Origin: Clostridia bacterium
GTDB lineage: Bacteria > Bacillota > Clostridia > Peptostreptococcales > Anaerovoracaceae
DNA: 12,161 nucleotides
Direction of reading: 5' to 3'
Assembly (NCBI GenBank): GCA_900754805.1
Contig: CAAEEE010000030.1
Coordinates: 1-12,161, forward strand
In this document: positions 1-6,962 of the stretch, piece after piece
Layout: each line of letters opens with the position of its first letter
Position numbering within the stretch: position 1 is the first letter of the stretch
Position numbers and translations under genes: made by a program
Notes under the pieces: generated by a model
Database searches by the model: none
Seen by the model: the letters and a program-made list of their open reading frames with translations, nothing else
What the model was told of the DNA's origin: nothing

Positions 1-61
1 AGTTAATATCTAAAAATGGAGAAAAAATTTAGAACAGAAAGTGCAAAATGACAAGTACTAT

Positions 62-93
62 CTAAAATCCCATTTTAGCGCGTGCCATGGCAC
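62..93. repeat. Two adjacent inverted repeats upstream of the rimP promoter
   Basis: Two short symmetric sequences lie side by side. The first has arms CTAAAAT (62-68) and ATTTTAG (72-78) around CCC. The second is the perfect 12-bp palindrome GTGCCATGGCAC (82-93). A third small palindrome, TTTCGAAA, lies at 98-105. All are 6 to 50 bp upstream of the -35 box of the operon promoter, where an activator or repressor could bind. No known operator consensus was recognised. Positions 1-61 are AT-rich and I see no gene in them. Confidence 0.4.
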
Positions 94-110
94 AAACTTT
101 CGAAAAACGC

Positions 111-139
111 TTGCATTCCAAGCGAATGTATGCTATCAT
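111..139 (+). promoter_or_regulatory. SigmaA-type promoter of the rimP-ribF operon
   Basis: The -35 box TTGCAT is at 111-116 and the -10 box TATCAT at 134-139, with an optimal 17-bp spacer. A TG one base before the -10 box (131-132) makes it an extended -10. Transcription would start near 145-147, giving a leader of about 70 nt before rimP. No other promoter of this quality was seen inside the operon. Confidence 0.75.
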
Positions 140-168
140 ATAGATACACGATTCAATAAGGTAAGACT

Positions 169-196
169 GGAAGAGTGGGTGAATGCCCACTCTTTC
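169..196 (+). promoter_or_regulatory. Leader hairpin before rimP (candidate attenuator)
   Basis: The core stem is AAGAGTGGG (171-179) with CCCACTCTT (186-194) around a 6-nt loop, extendable by G-T and G-C pairs at 169-170/195-196. It is followed by an interrupted U-rich stretch (TTTCAATTTTGTT) and then the rimP ribosome binding site. A strong stem with an imperfect U tract fits a NusA-assisted terminator. In Bacillus subtilis NusA is known to autoregulate its operon through termination in this leader; that the same happens here is inference. The hairpin ends about 10 nt before the Shine-Dalgarno sequence, so a translational effect is also possible. Confidence 0.6.
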
Positions 197-217
197 AATT
201 TTGTTGGGGGATAATAA

Positions 218-784
218 ATGGCAAAAAAGAAAATTACGGATATTATAGAAGAAATCAGCGCGGATTTTCTGGCGCGGAACGGACTTGAGCTTTACAACTC
301 CGAGTTTGTGAAGGAAGGACGCGACTGGTTTCTGAGAGTATATATTGACAAGACGCAGGAGGCGCAGGAAGCTGCGAAGAGGGCAATCGCAGCGGCTTCG
401 GAGCGCGCGGCGGAAACCGAAGAGACGGAAACCGCAGACGAGGCGCCGCTACCGTCACTTTATGTTTCCACGGACGACTGCGAGAAGGTCAGCCGTTTTC
501 TCAGCGCGGAGCTTGACCGCATCGACCCGATTGAGCAGAATTACTATCTGGAAGTGTCCTCACCGGGAATGGACCGGGCACTGCTGAAGGATAAGGACTT
601 TGTGCGTTTTGCGGGTGAAAACGTTGACATCAGCCTGTATAAGGCGGTAAACGGACAGAAGGCTTTCCGGGGGAAGCTGGTTGGCATTGAAGACGGGAAC
701 ATCGTCATTACAGACGAAAATGAAAACAGAACAGAATTCCCAAGAGAGCAGGTTGCCAAGACGAAACTTGCTGTAATATTCTAA
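218..784 (+). CDS. rimP: Ribosome maturation factor RimP
   Basis: RimP is a cytoplasmic assembly factor that binds the 30S subunit and helps late maturation of the head around S12. The N-terminal alpha/beta domain is visible as the early segment DFLARNGLELYNSEF plus the family signature TDDCEKVSR (residues 85-93) and EVSSPGMDRAL (112-122). An Sm-like C-terminal domain follows (about 125-188). The protein is 188 aa against roughly 150 for typical homologues. The excess is an Ala/Glu/Arg-rich stretch at residues 46-82, placed between the YIDK strand and the TDDCEKVSR helix. The ATG follows a G-rich ribosome binding site (GGGGG, 206-210) and is the first gene after the promoter and leader hairpin. 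The stop overlaps the nusA ribosome binding site, so translation of the two genes is probably linked. Identity is secure; the role of the insertion is unknown. Confidence 0.95.
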   Translation: MAKKKITDIIEEISADFLARNGLELYNSEFVKEGRDWFLRVYIDKTQEAQEAAKRAIAAASERAAETEETETADEAPLPSLYVSTDDCEKVSRFLSAELDRIDPIEQNYYLEVSSPGMDRALLKDKDFVRFAGENVDISLYKAVNGQKAFRGKLVGIEDGNIVITDENENRTEFPREQVAKTKLAVIF

Positions 785-800
785 GGAGGTAACAGTTAAA

Positions 801-1988
801 ATGAATAAGGAATTTATACAGGCCATCGAGGATTTGGAGAAAGAAAAGCATATATCCAAAGAGATTTTGCTGGAAGCAATCGAATCCGCGCTTGTATCTG
901 CATACAAGAAGAACTACGGAACATCACAGAATGTGCGCGTTGACATCAACCAGGATACGGGCGATATCAATGTTTACATGCGTATGGATGTTGTCGATGA
1001 CGACGATTTTGAAGATGATCTGACACAGATTACTTTAGAAGAGGCGATGGAAATCGACCCGAGATATGAAGTCGGCGATGTGGTGGAATATCAGGTTACT
1101 CCGAGGGATTTCGGCAGAATCGCGGCGCAGACTGCCAAGCAGGTTGTCGTTCAGAGAATCAGAGAAGCGGAGCGCGGAATGATTTTCGACAACTTCATCA
1201 CGCGTCAGGGCGAAATCGTAACGGGGACCGTACAGAGAGTCAGCAATGAGACTTTGTTCATAAATGTAGGAAATACGGAAGGAATCCTTTCGCCGAACGA
1301 ACAGGTTCCGGGCGAACACTACAATATCAACGACAGACTCAAAGTTTACATCATGGATGTAAGAAAGAGCAACAAAGGACCGCAGGTGTTCCTTTCGCGC
1401 TCCCATCCGGGTTTGGTAAAGAGACTATTCGAGCTGGAGGTTCCGGAAATCGAGGACGGAACGGTAGAAATCAAAGGAATTGCAAGAGAAGCCGGTTCCA
1501 GAACGAAGATGGCCGTTTATACGGAATTTGAAAATGTTGACCCGGTAGGCGCATGTGTCGGAACCAGAGGTGCCAGAGTGCAGGCAATCGTGGACGAACT
1601 GCACGGTGAAAAAATCGACATCATCACATGGAGCGAAGATCCGAAGGTGCTGATTGCCAATGTTCTCAGTCCGTCCAAGGTTGAGCAGGTAATCATTTCG
1701 GATGAGGCGGAAAAGTCGGCAACGGTAGTCGTTCCGGACTATCAGCTTTCCCTGGCGATTGGTAAAGAAGGACAGAATGTAAGACTGGCGGCAAGAGTCA
1801 GCGGATGGAAAATCGACATCAAGAGTCGCAGCCAGTATGAGGCGTCGACTCCGGATCTTGTGGAAATCGAAGAAATTGAAGATTTTGATGAGCCGGAAGC
1901 AGTGGAAACACTGCAGACACCGGAAATGCCGCAGGCAATGCCGGAAGAAGTTTTGGAAGAACCGGAACTTACCGAAGTGGAGGAATAA
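801..1988 (+). CDS. nusA: Transcription termination/antitermination factor NusA
   Basis: NusA binds RNA polymerase and nascent RNA, promotes pausing and intrinsic termination, and links transcription to rRNA synthesis. Domains in order: RNAP-binding N-terminal domain (about residues 1-125), S1 domain (about 135-200), KH1 with its GxxG loop as GTRG (254-257), and KH2 with GKEG (321-324) in the typical context SLAIGKEGQNVRLAARVSGW. Residues 350-395 form an acidic, Glu/Pro-rich tail instead of the two AR repeats of Escherichia coli NusA. At 395 aa it is of ordinary length for Firmicutes, with a rather long tail. The start ATG sits 10 nt behind an excellent ribosome binding site AAGGAGGT (783-790) that overlaps the rimP stop. 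The leader hairpin upstream of rimP may provide feedback control by NusA itself. Confidence 0.97.
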   Translation: MNKEFIQAIEDLEKEKHISKEILLEAIESALVSAYKKNYGTSQNVRVDINQDTGDINVYMRMDVVDDDDFEDDLTQITLEEAMEIDPRYEVGDVVEYQVTPRDFGRIAAQTAKQVVVQRIREAERGMIFDNFITRQGEIVTGTVQRVSNETLFINVGNTEGILSPNEQVPGEHYNINDRLKVYIMDVRKSNKGPQVFLSRSHPGLVKRLFELEVPEIEDGTVEIKGIAREAGSRTKMAVYTEFENVDPVGACVGTRGARVQAIVDELHGEKIDIITWSEDPKVLIANVLSPSKVEQVIISDEAEKSATVVVPDYQLSLAIGKEGQNVRLAARVSGWKIDIKSRSQYEASTPDLVEIEEIEDFDEPEAVETLQTPEMPQAMPEEVLEEPELTEVEE

Positions 1989-1989
1989 T

Positions 1990-2259
1990 TTGAAAGAACG
2001 AAAGGTACCCATGAGAACCTGCGTGGGATGCACAGAATCCAAAGATAAAAATGATTTAATGCGAATCGCGATATACGAGGGCGCGTTTACGGTCGACCCG
2101 AGCGGAAGAGCCAAAGGACGCGGCATATATATCTGCAAAAACAGCCCGGACTGCTTTGAAAAAGCGGTAAAGAGAAAGGCGTTTGAGCGTGCTCTGAAAA
2201 AACCGGTAAGCGAGGAAGAAAAGGAAAGGCTGAAAAGCGAGCTTGAGGCGGCAAAATGA
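1990..2259 (+). CDS. rnpM: RNase P modulator RnpM (YlxR, DUF448 family)
   Basis: This small basic protein matches the YlxR family, shown in Bacillus subtilis to bind RNase P RNA and modulate its activity. With a TTG start at 1990 it is 89 aa and begins MKERKVPMRTCVGC, the usual N-terminus of the family. GGAGG at 1979-1983 lies 6 nt upstream, overlapping the nusA stop. The alternative ATG at 2011 would give 82 aa and lose the conserved basic residues before RTCVGC. Other family marks are DPSGRAKGRGIY (residues 36-47) and a basic helix rich in Lys and Arg (58-71). Four cysteines (11, 14, 49, 55) form a pair of motifs common in anaerobe homologues and may bind metal; that is inference. Its last codons overlap the ylxQ start (ATGA). 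Confidence 0.9.
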   Translation: MKERKVPMRTCVGCTESKDKNDLMRIAIYEGAFTVDPSGRAKGRGIYICKNSPDCFEKAVKRKAFERALKKPVSEEEKERLKSELEAAK

Positions 2260-2585
2260 AGCGCAGTAAGGTAGAAAGCTATCTGGGTTTTGCGGCGAAG
2301 GCGCGGAAAATTTCCACAGGATACAACACCTGCCTTTTCATGATAGAGAAACGGAAGATTAAGCTTTTGATACTGGCAGAGAACCTTTCGGAAAACTCCA
2401 GGGAGAAGATGACCGCGGCGGCAGACAAGCAAGGCGTGCCGTATCGCATATACGGAAAGATAGAGGACTTATCCCACATGACGGGAACGGAAGGCAAGGG
2501 AATATTCGGTCTTGCCGACGATAATTTTGCAAAGGTAATTTTAAGTGAGATTGATAGACAATCGTTAGAAGAGGAGGTGTTCTAA
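2256..2585 (+). CDS. ylxQ: L7Ae/L30e-family RNA-binding protein YlxQ
   Basis: This 109-aa protein belongs to the L7Ae/L30e/S12e/Gadd45 fold family, whose bacterial members YlxQ and YbxF bind kink-turns in RNA. The sequence shows the starting helix with [12 protein letters not shown] (residues 11-22), the strand [14 protein letters not shown] (35-48), and a late segment [16 protein letters not shown] (77-92) matching the end of the fold. The usual position between rnpM and infB supports the call. Its ATG overlaps the rnpM stop and its own stop overlaps the infB start (TAATG), so the three genes are translationally coupled. The RNA target is not known from the sequence; ribosomal RNA or RNase P RNA are plausible. 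Confidence 0.9.
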   Translation: MKRSKVESYLGFAAKARKISTGYNTCLFMIEKRKIKLLILAENLSENSREKMTAAADKQGVPYRIYGKIEDLSHMTGTEGKGIFGLADDNFAKVILSEIDRQSLEEEVF

Positions 2586-5458
2586 TGGCAAAAGAAAATA
2601 ACACACAGGAAACCACTATTGTGAAAGCAGCCCCGAAAAAGGCTGACGGCCAAAAAGATGAACAACCGAGAGGAACCGTAAAAGCGGCAAGCATGGCGCA
2701 GGTACGCACATTGGGCGCAAACAAGCATGCGAAATCACAGCAGACTCAGCAGGACAGACCGCAGGCGCGTCCGCCAATGGGAAAACCTGTTGTGAATAAA
2801 GAGTTGGAAACCAGAAATCGTCCGCCAATCGGAAAGCCGATGGCAAAACCGATGGGAAAGCCAATGGCAAAATCCGAGGTGCCGCAGGAAATCGCGGAAA
2901 AACAGCAGGATGCAGATGCAGTCAAGACGGAAGCATCGATAGCAGTGGAAACTGCGAATACGCAGCCGGTAAAGACGGAGACGCCGGCAGCGGAAGCACC
3001 AAAGCCTGAAACTCCGAAAGCAGAGGAAGCTCCGAAAGCAGAGGAAGCTCCGAAAGCAGAGCCGGCTCCAAAGGCAGAACCTGCAAAAGCAGAGCTTAAA
3101 GCGGAAGCACCAAAGGCAGAACCTGCAAAAGCAGAGCTTAAAGCGGAAGCACCAAAGCCTGCAGCGGGCGGAAATAAAAAAGCGGACGACAAGCAGGACA
3201 GAGCGGGCAGAAACGACAGAAATGACCGAGCAGGTCGCGATGGCAGAGGCGATAGAAATGACCGAAACGACCGCGGCGGCAGAGGTCCGCGTGACAGAAA
3301 TGACAGAAACGATCGCGGCGGCCAGAACAGAGCAGGCAGAAACGACCGAAATGACCGCGGAGGCAGAACGTCCGAAGGCGGAAGAGGTCCGCGTGACAGA
3401 AATGACAGAAACGATCGCGGCGGACAAGGCGGCGCAGGCAGAAATGACCGCGGAGGCAGAGGATCAGACCGTCCGGCACTTTCCAAGATGGAGACAAAGC
3501 CGAATCAGAAGAATACGGAAAAACGCGACCATCAGGAAAAGGAAAGAAATAAATTTGCGAAGCTCGAAAACGGCGCAAGCCAGGGCAAGAAGAACAAGGA
3601 AAGAATGCAGCAGCGTTCTCTTGAAAAACAGGCAAAACCGAAGAAACACAACAAACCAAAGCCTGTAATTGAGGAGGAGGATGACATCTTGGAAGAACTG
3701 CAGGCAGGAACAGTAGCCGTAACGGCACCGATCACGGTAGCAGGATTCTGCGAGCAGGTCGGCGTATCCACATCGAAGGTAATCATGGCGCTTATGAAAA
3801 TGGGCATCATGGCAAACATCAACCAGAATATCGACGAAGACACGATTATGATTCTGGCAGACGATCTGGGAATCAGCGTTGTCGTAAGCAAGGTTCAGGA
3901 GGAAGAGGAAGAAGAAGGTCTGGAACTGTTTGAAGACAGCGAAGCTGACCTGAAGCCGCGCGCACCGATTATCACGGTTATGGGTCACGTTGACCACGGT
4001 AAAACGTCGCTCCTTGACGCAATCAGAAAGACAAACGTAACCGCATCCGAATCGGGCGGAATCACGCAGCACATCGGTGCGTCCGAAGTCATGATCAACG
4101 GACAGAAAATCGTATTCCTCGATACGCCGGGTCACGAAGCCTTCACGGCAATGCGTGCCCGCGGAGCGCATATTACAGATATCGCGGTACTCGTTGTTGC
4201 AGCGGACGACGGCGTTATGCCGCAGACCATTGAGTCCATCAGTCACGCGAAGGCGGCAGGCGTTCCGGTTATCGTAGCAATCAATAAGATTGATAAGCCG
4301 GGCGCAAACCCTGACAGAGTAAAACAGGAACTTACCGAGCACGGCATCCTTGTGGAAGACTGGGGCGGAGACGTTATTTCCGTACCGGTATCCGCGAAAA
4401 CCGGCGAAGGTATCGTAAACCTTCTCGAAATGATTCTGCTTCAGGCAGAAGTGCTTGAGCTCAGAGCGAATCCGAACAGACTTGCCATGGGTTCGGTTAT
4501 CGAAGCAAGACTGGATAAGAACAAAGGTCCGGTTGCGACCCTCCTTGTCACAAACGGAACGCTCAAGACAGGAATGAGTGTGGTAGCGGGAACCTGCGCC
4601 GGAAGAATCCGACTTATGACGGACTTCAAGGGCAAGGAAATCAAGAAGGCAGGCCCTGCGACAGCGGTTGAAATCCTCGGTCTTTCCGATGTACCGGAAG
4701 CCGGCGACGAATTCAATGCGGTTAAGCAGGATAAGATCGCGAAGGAAATCGCAGACAACCGGAAACAGAAACTCAGAGAAGAAATCCTCGCAAGAAACGC
4801 AAGCACGACGCTGGAACAGCTCTTCAGCCAGATTCAGGAAGGCGAGGTCAAAGACCTCAACCTCATTATCAAGGGTGACGTACAGGGCTCCATCGGTGCA
4901 ATCGTTGCGTCTCTTGAAAAACTGAATAACGAAAATGTAAGAGTCAGAGTGATTCATACCGGCGTTGGTACGGTTACGGAGTCCGATGTTATGCTTGCGG
5001 GAACGACAGGCTCCATCATCATCGGCTTTAACGTAAGACCGACGACCGCGGTTCAGACTTTCGCGGACAGAGAAAATATCCAGATTAGGCTTTACAGAGT
5101 CATCTACGATATCTTAAACGATGTCGAAGACGCGATGAAAGGCATGCTTGATCCTGAATTTAAGGAAGAAGTTCTGGGTAAAGTAGAAGTAAGAGAAACA
5201 TTCAAAGTTCCGAATGTCGGCATCATCGCAGGTGCTTATGTTCAGGAAGGCAAGGTTATCCGTAATGCGGAAGTTCGTCTTGTGCGTGACGGTATCGTCA
5301 TCCACGAAGGAACGATTTCCTCCCTCAAGAGATACAAGGACGACGCAAAGGAAGTCAACCAGGGCTATGAATGCGGTATCGGAATCGAAAACTACAACGA
5401 CATCAAGGAAGGCGACATCATCGAATGCTTCCACATGGTTGAGGTAGAAAGGAAATAA
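2585..5458 (+). CDS. infB: Translation initiation factor IF-2
   Basis: IF2 is the GTPase that places initiator fMet-tRNA on the 30S subunit and promotes 50S joining. The catalytic half is complete: IF2_N domain at about residues 383-435, G domain with GHVDHGKT (467-474), DTPGH (513-517), NKID (567-570) and SAK (603-605), then domain II, domain III and the fMet-tRNA-binding C-terminal domain to residue 957. The first 370 residues are low complexity. Residues 130-195 repeat [17 protein letters not shown] units. Residues 203-296 are dense in Arg, Asp, Asn and Gly ([15 protein letters not shown]). Residues 300-360 are Lys-rich. IF2 arms vary greatly, but this one is long and strongly blocked by charge. 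The start has AGGAGGT (2572-2578) and overlaps the ylxQ stop. An in-frame TTG at 3689 behind a perfect Shine-Dalgarno may start a shorter form. Confidence 0.97.
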   Translation: MAKENNTQETTIVKAAPKKADGQKDEQPRGTVKAASMAQVRTLGANKHAKSQQTQQDRPQARPPMGKPVVNKELETRNRPPIGKPMAKPMGKPMAKSEVPQEIAEKQQDADAVKTEASIAVETANTQPVKTETPAAEAPKPETPKAEEAPKAEEAPKAEPAPKAEPAKAELKAEAPKAEPAKAELKAEAPKPAAGGNKKADDKQDRAGRNDRNDRAGRDGRGDRNDRNDRGGRGPRDRNDRNDRGGQNRAGRNDRNDRGGRTSEGGRGPRDRNDRNDRGGQGGAGRNDRGGRGSDRPALSKMETKPNQKNTEKRDHQEKERNKFAKLENGASQGKKNKERMQQRSLEKQAKPKKHNKPKPVIEEEDDILEELQAGTVAVTAPITVAGFCEQVGVSTSKVIMALMKMGIMANINQNIDEDTIMILADDLGISVVVSKVQEEEEEEGLELFEDSEADLKPRAPIITVMGHVDHGKTSLLDAIRKTNVTASESGGITQHIGASEVMINGQKIVFLDTPGHEAFTAMRARGAHITDIAVLVVAADDGVMPQTIESISHAKAAGVPVIVAINKIDKPGANPDRVKQELTEHGILVEDWGGDVISVPVSAKTGEGIVNLLEMILLQAEVLELRANPNRLAMGSVIEARLDKNKGPVATLLVTNGTLKTGMSVVAGTCAGRIRLMTDFKGKEIKKAGPATAVEILGLSDVPEAGDEFNAVKQDKIAKEIADNRKQKLREEILARNASTTLEQLFSQIQEGEVKDLNLIIKGDVQGSIGAIVASLEKLNNENVRVRVIHTGVGTVTESDVMLAGTTGSIIIGFNVRPTTAVQTFADRENIQIRLYRVIYDILNDVEDAMKGMLDPEFKEEVLGKVEVRETFKVPNVGIIAGAYVQEGKVIRNAEVRLVRDGIVIHEGTISSLKRYKDDAKEVNQGYECGIGIENYNDIKEGDIIECFHMVEVERK
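3068..3157 (+). repeat. Tandem 42-bp duplication inside infB
   Basis: Bases 3068-3115 are identical to 3110-3157, so a 42-bp unit (14 codons, reading roughly [14 protein letters not shown]) is repeated head to tail without a mismatch. Just upstream, shorter near-identical 18-bp units coding for PKAEEA occur at about 3014-3060. The lengths are multiples of three, so the arm grows without breaking the frame. Perfect identity suggests a recent slippage or recombination event. Confidence 0.9.
3281..3423 (+). repeat. Direct 41-bp repeat, 102-bp period, in the Arg-rich arm of infB
   Basis: Bases 3281-3321 recur exactly at 3383-3423. The distance of 102 bp equals 34 codons, so a larger in-frame segment coding for the [15 protein letters not shown] block has been duplicated, with the part between the two copies since diverged. 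It lies in the Arg/Asp/Asn/Gly-rich region of the IF2 arm. Confidence 0.88.
3671..3691 (+). promoter_or_regulatory. Possible internal translation start for a short IF2 form
   Basis: GAGGAGGAGG (3671-3680) is followed after 8 nt by TTG (3689-3691) in the infB reading frame. A start here would drop the 368-residue disordered arm and leave a 589-aa protein beginning about 14 residues before the IF2_N domain. Internal starts producing shorter IF2 forms are known in Escherichia coli and Bacillus subtilis. The GAG triplets also simply encode three glutamates, so chance is a real alternative. The nearby ATG at 3681 is out of frame. Confidence 0.35.
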
Positions 5459-5459
5459 A

Positions 5460-5888
5460 ATGGGCAAAGGCTACAGACAGGGCAGACTCGGAGAGGAAAT
5501 CCGCAGAATCATCAGTGAGCTTTTGATCAGCGGAATCAAAGATCCGAGAGTTGCAGAGCATATGATCAGCATTTCCGGCGTTTCGGTGACGAGCGACGGA
5601 AGCTACGCGACCTGTTATGTGTCAGTGCTGAACTTCAGCAAGGACGAGGAAGAGAAAAAGACCGAAGAAAACGATATTTTAGCGGGTCTTAACAGCGCAA
5701 AGGGTGTGATGAAGAAAGAAATTTCGCGTCAGGTGAAGATTCGTCACATCCCGGAGCTGATTTTCAAAATCGACCGATCCATGGATTACGGCAGACACAT
5801 AGAGGAAATTTTAGATACCATCGATTTTGACAGTTATCAAAAAGATGAGGAAGAAGCAGAAGATGCAGACGAAAAAGGCGAATTTTAA
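5460..5888 (+). CDS. rbfA: 30S ribosome-binding factor RbfA
   Basis: RbfA is a cold-shock-related assembly factor with a KH-like fold that binds the 30S neck and aids 16S rRNA 5' end maturation. The sequence shows the family start (RLGEEIRRIISELL, residues 9-22), the segment IKDPRV (26-31), the strand SYATCYVSVL (48-57), and the late block ISRQVKIRHIPELIFKIDRS. It is 142 aa, longer than the usual 115-130. The extra length is a charged insertion (KDEEEKKTEEND, about residues 61-72) and an acidic tail after residue 128. The ATG begins one base after the infB stop, with AAAGGA upstream inside infB. Its stop codon lies in the loop of a terminator-like hairpin (5873-5900). Confidence 0.95.
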   Translation: MGKGYRQGRLGEEIRRIISELLISGIKDPRVAEHMISISGVSVTSDGSYATCYVSVLNFSKDEEEKKTEENDILAGLNSAKGVMKKEISRQVKIRHIPELIFKIDRSMDYGRHIEEILDTIDFDSYQKDEEEAEDADEKGEF

Positions 5889-5900
5889 GATTCGCCTTTT
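5873..5900 (+). terminator. Terminator-like hairpin over the rbfA stop
   Basis: AAAAGGCGAA (5873-5882) pairs with TTCGCCTTTT (5891-5900), a perfect 10-bp stem around an 8-nt loop that contains the rbfA TAA. Only four Ts end the right arm and GG follows, so the U tract is short. It could act as a partial terminator lowering expression of nrnA-truB-ribF relative to the upstream genes, or protect a 3' end after processing. No separate promoter for nrnA is evident. Confidence 0.5.
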
Positions 5901-5942
5901 GGCATAGTGCATAAATGAAGGAAAAGGCAGAGGAAACAGAAG

Positions 5943-6962
5943 ATGAACAACACATACAGAGAAATCGCGGAGGTTTTGGCGGGGGCGCAGACGATTCTGC
6001 TCTATCCGCACGTCAGTGCAGACGGCGATGCGCTTGGTTCATGCGCCGCGCTTTGCAGGGCACTTCGTATGCAGGGAAAGCAGGCGTTCATCCTCGTGGA
6101 GGAGGAACTGCCGCTGAATCTTGCTTTTTTAGATAAGGGATATTGTACAGAGGACCAAAATGTCATTGAAAACGTCGATATTTCGTTCTGCGTGGACTGT
6201 GGCGATACAACCCGCTTTCCGGGCAGGGTGGAAAAGTTTTTTGAAGGAAAGACGAGTATCTGTATCGATCATCACCAGACAACAAAGGTTTTTTGTGATT
6301 ATAATTATGTTGACCCGAACGCGGCGGCATCAGGCGAGCTTGTTTTCAGCCTGTTGAAGGAGATGGGGACGCTGCCTGACATCGAAATCGGAGAGGCGAT
6401 TTTTGCGGCAATTACCACGGATACCGGGAATTTTCAATTTTCAAATACGACGCGCAGATGCTTCGAGATTATGGCGGAGCTTTTCGACTGGGGTGTGGAC
6501 ACGAACAAAGTCAGTATTCAGCTTTATGAGAATGTAAGGCTTGAACGTAAGATTATCGAAACCATGGCTTTTTCGACCATGGAAATGCTTGGGGGCGGAA
6601 AAGGCGCGCTTGCTTTCGTAACAGAGAAAATGATCAGTGACAGCGGTGCGCTTTCGGAAGAAACCGAGAATGTGATTCGGGAGCTTCGCTGCATCACGGG
6701 AGTGGAATATGCGGCATTTTTGAAGGAAAAGGGACCGGAGACGGTAAGACTCAGCCTGAGAGCCAAGTCCTACGGCAATGTGGCGGAGATTGCGGAGAAA
6801 TTCGGCGGCGGCGGTCATGTTAAGGCAGCAGGCGCAACGCTGAATATGCCGATTGCAGAGGCGATTGTCAGAGTCAGAGCCGAACTCGAAAAGATCATTG
6901 CTGAAGACATAAAGCGAAAGTCACAGGCAGAGTCAGCGGATACGGATGCGGAGAGAAGATGA
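5943..6962 (+). CDS. nrnA: DHH-family phosphoesterase NrnA (nanoRNase / pAp phosphatase)
   Basis: This protein belongs to the DHH/DHHA1 phosphoesterases. Close relatives degrade 2-5 nt RNA (nanoRNA), dephosphorylate pAp and often cleave pApA from c-di-AMP turnover. Manganese-binding motifs are intact: H23-x3-D27-x-D29 (HVSADGD), D85 in VDCGDTTR, the DHH triad (109-111), and D160 in TTDTGNF. The C-terminal DHHA1 domain carries GGGGHVKAAGAT (288-299), which binds substrate. The length of 339 aa is normal apart from a short polar tail. The chosen ATG follows GAGG by 9 nt. The gene lies 54 nt after rbfA, the widest gap between operon members other than truB-ribF, and its stop overlaps the truB start. 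The exact substrate preference cannot be read from the sequence. Confidence 0.93.
   Translation: MNNTYREIAEVLAGAQTILLYPHVSADGDALGSCAALCRALRMQGKQAFILVEEELPLNLAFLDKGYCTEDQNVIENVDISFCVDCGDTTRFPGRVEKFFEGKTSICIDHHQTTKVFCDYNYVDPNAAASGELVFSLLKEMGTLPDIEIGEAIFAAITTDTGNFQFSNTTRRCFEIMAELFDWGVDTNKVSIQLYENVRLERKIIETMAFSTMEMLGGGKGALAFVTEKMISDSGALSEETENVIRELRCITGVEYAAFLKEKGPETVRLSLRAKSYGNVAEIAEKFGGGGHVKAAGATLNMPIAEAIVRVRAELEKIIAEDIKRKSQAESADTDAERR

Noticed and set aside
1837..1989. Upstream extension of rnpM to an ATG at 1837
   Set aside because: The extension lies inside nusA in another frame and is unlike the YlxR family. The TTG at 1990 has a ribosome binding site and yields the family N-terminus.
1425..2432. 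A 335-codon open frame on the minus strand opposite nusA, rnpM and ylxQ
   Set aside because: It crosses three well-supported genes on the other strand and shows no family features.
2735..3486. Long minus-strand frames and a plus-strand alternate frame (3222-3668) in the repeat part of infB
   Set aside because: The low-complexity repeats keep all frames open; the products are simple repeats of Arg/Ser/Phe or Glu/Thr/Ala, while the infB frame is continuous with the IF2 domains.
3464..4957. A 497-codon open frame on the minus strand opposite infB
   Set aside because: It is antisense to the conserved IF2 G domain, its translation is rich in Arg, Phe, Cys and Asp without a recognisable domain, and it has no promoter or convincing ribosome binding site. 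It is a by-product of infB codon use.
5915..6136. A 73-codon frame starting before nrnA
   Set aside because: It overlaps nrnA in another frame, and its product has no recognisable feature.
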